A stretch of 12,386 nucleotides of DNA, taken from positions 1 through 12,386 of the forward strand of contig JBKPDV010000215.1 of assembly GCA_046728075.1 (NCBI GenBank), read 5' to 3'. The notes under the pieces are model-generated. The model saw only the letters and a list, made by a program, of their open reading frames with translations. It did not search any database and was not told the DNA's origin. The position numbers and the translations under genes are program-made. This DNA comes from JBKPDV01 sp046728075 (GTDB taxonomy: Bacteria; Acidobacteriota; Thermoanaerobaculia; UBA5066; Gp7-AA6). Below are positions 8,236 to 12,386 of this stretch, one piece after another. Every line of letters starts with the position of its first letter. The first letter of the stretch is position 1.

Positions 8236-8269
8236 CGACGTGCCGTCCTCGAGTAGTGTGCCTGTCATC

Positions 8270-9004
8270 ATGAAACACCGTCGGCCTGGGACCGCTATCG
8301 CTGGCGCAGTGCTTCCCGCGCTCCTCGCCGCTCAAACCGCTCCGACGGCTCAAACGGAGCAGGCACCCGGTCCTTACGCACGCATCGCGATCCTCCGGCC
8401 GCTGGACGGCCAGACGGTCGACCTGGAGGCCGGGTACATCCGCCACCTCGAGTGGCACCGGCAGGCCAAGGACACGTTTCGCTGGTACAGCTACACGGTC
8501 TGGGCATCAACGGAACGGCAGCGGTGGCTCATCTACGCGACGTTCGGACATACGGCCGCCAGCCTGAGCAATCCGGTCTCGCCGGCTGAAGACGAGCGGG
8601 ACAACCTTGTCAACGTCCTGCCGCACGCTCAATTCCTGGGCAACGCGGTCTACGAGTTCCTGCCGGCCCTCTCGCGCGGGAATGGCGTTCCGACTCCGAC
8701 TCTTCGGGCAGAGTACACGACGGTGGAGCTCAACCCGGCGGCGGGCAAGGCTTTCGAGGCGGCCCTCGCCGCGGAGCAATCGAAACTGCGGGGAGAGACG
8801 CTCTGGTATCGAATGGTCGCGGGCGGCAATACGCCGCGCTACGTCCGCCTGCGTCCGCGCGCAGACCTGGCGGCCCTTCTCGATGAGCGCGGGGATCAGG
8901 CGCTCCCCGACAGAGTGAACGGCCTGATCTCGAGGATGACCGTCGAGACTCTCAACCTGCGGCCGAACATGTTAGTCAACGTCACGCCCGAGCCCGCGCG
9001 CTGA
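8270..9004 (+). CDS. Secreted protein of unknown function, probable duplicated alpha/beta (NIPSNAP/EthD-like) module
   Basis: The product has 244 residues. The frame is open upstream across the whole antisense of the regulator gene, but ATG 8270 is chosen because it gives a signal peptide: MKHRR, then a hydrophobic Ala/Leu core to about residue 21, then a Gln/Pro/Ala linker. No clear Shine-Dalgarno precedes it. The mature part seems to contain two similar units. Residues 37-107 run ARIAILRPLDG... to a WYSYTVW...WLIYATF strand pair. Residues 146-208 run RAEYTTVELNP... to a LWYRMVAGG...RYVRLRPR pair. Each has strand, helix, then W/Y-rich paired strands, then an acidic D/E segment. This resembles dimeric alpha/beta-barrel stress proteins as a fold guess only; I do not recognise a named family. 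It is convergent with the PKD-protein gene, 50 nt away, and would act in the periplasm or outside the cell. Confidence 0.75.
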   Translation: MKHRRPGTAIAGAVLPALLAAQTAPTAQTEQAPGPYARIAILRPLDGQTVDLEAGYIRHLEWHRQAKDTFRWYSYTVWASTERQRWLIYATFGHTAASLSNPVSPAEDERDNLVNVLPHAQFLGNAVYEFLPALSRGNGVPTPTLRAEYTTVELNPAAGKAFEAALAAEQSKLRGETLWYRMVAGGNTPRYVRLRPRADLAALLDERGDQALPDRVNGLISRMTVETLNLRPNMLVNVTPEPAR

Positions 9005-9028
9005 TCCGACCGCCGGCGGCCGTAGCCG

Positions 9029-9054
9029 CGTCGCTCGCGCGGCGCGGAGCGACG
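9029..9054. terminator. GC-rich hairpin between convergent genes, candidate bidirectional terminator
   Basis: A perfect 8-bp stem pairs CGTCGCTC (9029-9036) with GAGCGACG (9047-9054) around a 10-nt GC-only loop. It sits 24 nt after the stop of the + strand gene and directly against the stop codon (9055-9057) of the - strand gene. No T-run follows on either strand, so an intrinsic terminator is only a suggestion. Confidence 0.4.
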
Positions 9055-11013
9055 TTAGCGTGGCGTGACGGCGCGAGCGCGGTGAGGCGTGCCCTGGGGC
9101 GGCAGGGGGGCAGACTTTGGCGGCGCGAGGATCTGGATGCTGCGGGTGGAATAGGTAGCGCCTGTCTGATTGACGGCGGCCTCGGTCACGGTCAACGTGC
9201 CGTTGAAGCCGAAGGCGTGTACGGGATTGCGGTCGGTCGAGGTCGAGCCGTCGCCGAAGTTCCAGAACCATTGCGTCGCGCCCGAAGACATGTCGGTAAA
9301 GAGCACGGGCTGGCCGGCGACCGCGCTCGACGGGGTAGAGAAAGCGGCGAGCGGGAGCGGAACAGCCGCGGTGGCGTCGGGCACGATGCGTCCCCACCAG
9401 GTTCCCCAGTTCGACAGAGTCGGACTCGCTGCAGAACCGGCGAATTCCTGAATCGTCCAGAGGTCGAGCCCGTTGACCGGATCGATGCCCGACGAGCTGT
9501 AGTCTCCCCAGCGGTTTCGTTTGCTCGATCCCGTGCGCACATAGACGGCCTCGCCGGACTTGAGCAACGCGGCGTCGCGCAGGGTCCCCGGCGCGTCCGA
9601 GGCAGCGCGGAAAACGTAGCCGCCGGACGCGAATGTCTGCGCAGAAAACGTGGAGAAGCCGATCAGGAGATCGTTGTTGCGATTGGGCGCGACGGAAGGG
9701 AACGCGTAGAACGTTCCTCCGCTCGGGTCATCCAGCCGCCCGCGGGAGACGACGGACCCGTCGGTCGTCAACTGCCACCATTGGATCGCGGAGCGTGTCG
9801 ACGCGCCGGCCGGCAGAAACAACGTGTGGGCGGCGGTGATCAAACCGTTTCGGAAGACGACTTGTGTGAAGTTGGCGTCGTTCGTCGTGATCTTGGTGGT
9901 CGTTCCCTTCTGGGGCGCAAAGTCGCCGGAGCCCGAAGGGAAGTCGTCCCAGATTTCATTCGTCCCCGGGAAGGAGATCAGCCGAAAGACCTCGGAGCCG
10001 ACCGGACCGCTGATGGAGAAGAGAGCGAGAAGTCCGCGTCCATCCATGTCCCCGTTCCAGTCTTCGAGCACATAGAGCACGGGCTGGTCCGTGTCGTAGG
10101 TGATCGCGGGAATCAGGGTGCCGCCGAAATCCGGGTCGAGTGGAAAGACCGTGTGGCGGGCGTCGGTTCCCCCCCCCACCAGGTTCGCCTTGTCGAAGAC
10201 GTAGACCTGCGCGCGTGCGAACTGCGACGTGTCGGCCGACGCGGTGATGGTGAACATGTTCACTTCGATCGCGATCCAATCCTTGTTGAAGCCCAGACAC
10301 GGGAAGTCCGCCCAGAGCTTGTCGTCCGAATCCACGTCGACGCGGTACTGGTTCCAGACGCCCGTCGGGTCTCCGGTCTGCGAGACGCCTACGAGGACCG
10401 AGGCGTTCGCCGTCCGTGGCCCGGCCACGGCCGCGGCGATCCACCGATCGATCGAAGGATCGTAGAGGACCCTCGGATCGGAGAGCGAGAGGCCGGCGCC
10501 GACCTTGGACCAGAACGCCGCGAACGATAGGGTCACGAGCGCTTTGCCGGAGCGGTCCTGCACCTGCATTTCCGTGTTCAGGATCGTGACGAGATGTTGC
10601 GGTCCTACGGCGCCGTTGGTGTCGGGCGGAATGGCGGTGCCGTTGTCGGGAAGCGCGGCGAAGCTCGACGCGAGCGGGGGAGAAGCGATCCGAGGTGACT
10701 CGATCGCCTCGGCTCGAGGGCGGCGGGGCTCGATCCTCAGGGGCACGCCGGACGGAACCGGCAAGCGCAGAGGCCGAAGCGGCGGCTCCTCTTGTAGCTC
10801 TTCGGTCTCGTTCAACGGCGCCGCGGCTGCGTGGACGGCGAGCTCGCGGAGATCGACGCGCGCGTACTCGACGGAATGCCCTGCCTCGCCTCGCACGCTG
10901 AGCGTCCGGGCGGAACCAGCGCTGCCTTCCGGGTGCCCGCCGGGCAAGGCGCCGACGCCGAGCAGCGCGAGAGCCGCACCCGCAGCGAGGACCCACAGGG
11001 TGGCTTTCTTCAT
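9055..11013 (-). CDS. Secreted PKD-domain protein with large uncharacterised N-terminal domain
   Basis: This 652-residue exported protein probably acts outside the cell or on its surface. It starts at ATG 11013 (MKKATLWVLAAGAALALLGVGA), a clear signal peptide. TTG 11019 would add two residues, and the AGGAG upstream suits either. An Arg/Pro-rich segment to about residue 110 precedes a large domain (about 115-545) opening with DNGTAIPPDTNGAVGPQHLV and including DPRVLYDPSIDRWIAAAV, LVGVSQTGDPTGVWNQY and DFPCLGFNKDWIAIEVNMF. Repeated strand-turn patterns and the many Trp/Asp motifs suggest a beta-propeller-like fold, but I cannot name the family. A PKD domain at about 556-627 (QWFWNFGDGSTSTDRNPVHAF) usually mediates protein or polysaccharide contact. 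A Pro/Arg-rich tail ends the protein. I see no catalytic motif. The coding strand holds a run of nine G. Confidence 0.88.
   Translation of the reverse strand: MKKATLWVLAAGAALALLGVGALPGGHPEGSAGSARTLSVRGEAGHSVEYARVDLRELAVHAAAAPLNETEELQEEPPLRPLRLPVPSGVPLRIEPRRPRAEAIESPRIASPPLASSFAALPDNGTAIPPDTNGAVGPQHLVTILNTEMQVQDRSGKALVTLSFAAFWSKVGAGLSLSDPRVLYDPSIDRWIAAAVAGPRTANASVLVGVSQTGDPTGVWNQYRVDVDSDDKLWADFPCLGFNKDWIAIEVNMFTITASADTSQFARAQVYVFDKANLVGGGTDARHTVFPLDPDFGGTLIPAITYDTDQPVLYVLEDWNGDMDGRGLLALFSISGPVGSEVFRLISFPGTNEIWDDFPSGSGDFAPQKGTTTKITTNDANFTQVVFRNGLITAAHTLFLPAGASTRSAIQWWQLTTDGSVVSRGRLDDPSGGTFYAFPSVAPNRNNDLLIGFSTFSAQTFASGGYVFRAASDAPGTLRDAALLKSGEAVYVRTGSSKRNRWGDYSSSGIDPVNGLDLWTIQEFAGSAASPTLSNWGTWWGRIVPDATAAVPLPLAAFSTPSSAVAGQPVLFTDMSSGATQWFWNFGDGSTSTDRNPVHAFGFNGTLTVTEAAVNQTGATYSTRSIQILAPPKSAPLPPQGTPHRARAVTPR
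10169..10177. repeat. Mononucleotide tract, nine C (+) / nine G on the coding strand
   Basis: Nine consecutive C on the + strand read as GTG GGG GGG GGA on the coding (-) strand inside the PKD-protein gene, encoding V-G-G-G in NLVGGGTDARH. A one-base slip would shift the frame of the downstream two thirds of the gene. Confidence 0.9.
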
Positions 11014-11207
11014 GGGCAAATGATCTCCTGCCGAAGTTTAGCCTGAGGCCCGGCTGCTGGAATCGGCATTGCGTAACAGAATCGCCTCCGCTGTTCCCGT
11101 CTGCCGGCGGGGAGGGGGCGACGGTCGACCTTCTTGACCTTCTGATCGGAAGGGAATCTTCTTGCGGCCGCCCGGTTTCTCGGTATCGCCCTTGCAGCGG
11201 TGAATAC

Positions 11208-11229
11208 GCGGCCTGAGCCGCCAAGGAGG
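11208..11229 (+). promoter_or_regulatory. Hairpin abutting a strong Shine-Dalgarno (AAGGAGG)
   Basis: AAGGAGG at 11223-11229 lies 5 nt before the GTG start at 11235 and decides that start. One base upstream of it is a 5-bp stem, GCGGC (11208-11212) with GCCGC (11217-11221), closing a CTGA tetraloop. The rest of the 221-nt gap 11014-11234, between divergent genes, shows only weak -35/-10-like matches (for example TTGACC at 11134-11139), so I call no promoter. Confidence 0.5.
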
Positions 11230-11234
11230 TTTTC

Positions 11235-11714
11235 GTGATCAGCAGGATGACACGCGCCGCACTCGCTCTCGCTCTGGGCCTCGGGCTAGCTCTGCTCGCG
11301 TCCAGCCAGACTCCGACTCGCGTCGCGACTCCGGCCGTTTCGCCGACGCGAACCATTCCCAACTCCGCTCTCACACCTGGCACCGGCGGAGTTGGGTCCG
11401 GCCCGGGAACCTCCTCGACCACCCCCGGTTACGGTTCGAACCTCTACTCGATCCCGGCGACGACGCCTCAAGGGGTGCCGGCCTATCAGACGACGCCCAC
11501 GCCAGCCCCGGTTGGATCGACCGGCCCGATGATCACCTCGGCGCCCAAGCGCCCGCTGGCTGCCGCCGACTGCGCACAAAACGGCTGGCAGTCGTACGCG
11601 GGCCTCGGGTTCACCGGTCAGAAGGGCTGCGAGGCATGGGTCAAGCGGCATCCGACCGGGGCATCTCGCGCGACCGGGACTCGGAAACCGGCGGCGACAC
11701 CCACGCCGCGCTGA
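11235..11714 (+). CDS. Small secreted Pro/Thr-rich protein with two-cysteine C-terminal motif
   Basis: The product has 159 residues from GTG 11235, supported by AAGGAGG five nt upstream. Residues 1-24 form a signal peptide (MISRMTR, then an Ala/Leu/Gly core, then LASSQ). Residues 25-108 are low-complexity Pro/Thr/Ser/Gly sequence, probably disordered and possibly a wall- or matrix-crossing linker. Residues 112-140 form a compact ordered-looking segment, DCAQNGWQSYAGLGFTGQKG then CEAWVKRHP, with Cys113 and Cys132 placed for a disulfide. It resembles the short C-x-NGGW...F-NQG-C-x-YV motif I know from the ends of many secreted actinobacterial proteins, though the match is partial. The tail is basic and Pro-rich. 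The function is unknown. It is divergent from the PKD gene and 77 nt ahead of the lipoprotein gene, with which it could share a transcript. Confidence 0.8.
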   Translation: MISRMTRAALALALGLGLALLASSQTPTRVATPAVSPTRTIPNSALTPGTGGVGSGPGTSSTTPGYGSNLYSIPATTPQGVPAYQTTPTPAPVGSTGPMITSAPKRPLAAADCAQNGWQSYAGLGFTGQKGCEAWVKRHPTGASRATGTRKPAATPTPR

Positions 11715-11791
11715 CGACAAGCCGCCGGGAATCGGCTCGAAGCCGGCACCTGGCACGCGGAATGCTCTTTTCGTCCCCGAGAGGTGACGTC

Positions 11792-12229
11792 ATGCGCTTT
11801 CCGCGCCTTGTCTCCCCGTTCACGATGCTCCTGGTTGCCGCTCTGGCGGGCTGCCACAAGAACGAGCCGCCGAAGGTTGAGCAAAAGATCGAGACCAAGA
11901 GCACCAATGCCGATGGAACGACCTCGAAGACGACGACCGAGACGAAGCAATACGGCTCGACTCTGGTCAGCACGACCGAGAGAACGGAAGCCGGAGCAAA
12001 GGGGAAAGAGAAGTCGGAAAACGAGACGGTCGTTGGCACGGTCACCGAGTACACGGCGGGAAAGAAGATCGTGGTCTTGACCGGCGACGGTAAGAAACAC
12101 GACTACGACCTCGACGACAAAAAGACCACGGCCTCCGTAGATCCTCGAGTCACCGTCGGCACGAAAGTTCAGCTCGAGCTTGCTCGCGACAACTCCGGCA
12201 ACCGATCCCTGCACGTGTCCCCGGTCTGA
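11792..12229 (+). CDS. Small lipoprotein of unknown function
   Basis: The product has 145 residues. ATG 11792 is preferred over ATG 11762 because GAGAGGTG lies just upstream (11778-11785) and the product then begins directly with a lipoprotein signal: MRFPRLVSPFTMLLVAA, with lipobox L18-A19-G20-C21, Cys21 being the lipidated residue. HKNEPP after the Cys lacks Asp at +2, so outer-membrane sorting is plausible if the cell is didermic. Residues 28-80 are a Lys/Glu/Thr-rich hydrophilic stretch (many TKSTN, SKTTTET-like pieces), probably extended. Residues 80-145 (VVGTVTEYTAGKKIVVLTGDG then KKHDYDLDD, VTVGTKVQLELA) look like a small beta-barrel, OB-like domain. I recognise no family. Its stop is 4 nt from the convergent GH47 gene. 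Confidence 0.82.
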   Translation: MRFPRLVSPFTMLLVAALAGCHKNEPPKVEQKIETKSTNADGTTSKTTTETKQYGSTLVSTTERTEAGAKGKEKSENETVVGTVTEYTAGKKIVVLTGDGKKHDYDLDDKKTTASVDPRVTVGTKVQLELARDNSGNRSLHVSPV

Positions 12230-12233
12230 AGAG

Positions 12234-12386
12234 CTACCACGTCCGGCGCAGGGGATGGGCCTCCGTGTTGAAGACGACACGATCGAAGTCCAGTGTCTTC
12301 GGCGGTGAGAAGAGCAGGTAGAGGTACTTCAACGTCTCCGCGAGGAAGTAGCTCGGCATCAGGTCCTTCTTTTCGTTCGTGACGAC
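12234..12386 (-). CDS. GH47 class I alpha-mannosidase, C-terminal 50 residues (5' part beyond window)
   Basis: Reading the - strand from the right edge gives 50 codons ending in TAG at 12236-12234; the rest of the gene lies outside the window. The peptide contains KDLMPSYFLAETLKYLYLLF (residues 8-27) and FNTEAHPLRRTW (39-50). In glycoside hydrolase family 47 the block S-FLAETLKYLYLLF and the terminal NTEAHP are highly conserved. The Thr of NTEAHP coordinates the catalytic calcium, and the Glu residues of both blocks line the active site. The enzymes are inverting alpha-1,2-mannosidases, best known from eukaryotic N-glycan trimming and present in a minority of bacteria. The assignment rests on a short but very distinctive segment. 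The catalytic domain, signal peptide and length cannot be seen. Confidence 0.85.
   Translation of the reverse strand, partial: VVTNEKKDLMPSYFLAETLKYLYLLFSPPKTLDFDRVVFNTEAHPLRRTW

Noticed and set aside
6950..8269. Long + strand open frame running through the antisense of the regulator into the secreted protein (684 codons in total)
   Set aside because: The upstream part is the shadow of the synthetase and regulator genes. The signal peptide at 8270 marks the true start.
9082..11422. Long + strand frame (9082-10530) and a second - strand frame (9956-11422) over the PKD gene
   Set aside because: Neither has recognisable motifs or a signal sequence. The 9055-11013 frame has a signal peptide and a PKD domain.
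11733..11745. Small hairpin CGGCT-CGA-AGCCG between the two small exported-protein genes as a terminator
   Set aside because: Only 5 bp with no T-run after it; too weak to call.

Overview
The window is GC-rich chromosomal DNA from a bacterium. Secreted proteins of unknown function, a LivKHMGF-type importer, a GH47 mannosidase end and G+C-rich intergenic microsatellites fit a soil or sediment lineage such as Acidobacteriota, but nothing here fixes the taxonomy. I see no mobile element, CRISPR array, rRNA, tRNA or defence system.

Region 1 (1-7148, + strand) is a transport and activation block. It opens with the 3' part of an MFS permease gene. A 119-nt gap carrying 7-bp tandem repeats follows. 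Then comes a complete branched-chain-amino-acid-type (HAAT) ABC importer in the order binding protein, LivH, LivM, LivG, LivF, followed by an acyl-CoA synthetase of the MatB/ACSF3 type. Three junctions overlap (LivH/LivM and LivF/synthetase by GTGA, LivM/LivG by 11 nt). The exception is LivG to LivF, where a 130-nt spacer holds an 8-bp array and an inverted copy of the 7-bp repeat family. The coupling of the CoA ligase to LivF suggests that the imported solute is a carboxylic acid converted to its CoA thioester on entry. This is inference; the substrate is unknown.

Region 2 (7145-9004) holds a GlxA-type AraC-family regulator on the - strand, overlapping the synthetase tail to tail by 4 nt. 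Divergent from it is a small secreted protein that looks like a duplicated alpha/beta module.

Region 3 (9055-12386) holds a large secreted PKD-domain protein (- strand), a small secreted Pro/Thr-rich protein with a two-cysteine C-terminal motif (+), a short lipoprotein (+), and the last 50 codons of a GH47 alpha-mannosidase (-) running off the right edge. The region looks like envelope or extracellular functions, but no shared pathway can be shown.

Overall this is mostly an ordinary region. The items most worth a second look are the phased 7-bp/8-bp intergenic repeats, the transporter-CoA ligase coupling, the bacterial GH47 terminus, the 9-nt G tract in the PKD gene and the unassigned secreted proteins.
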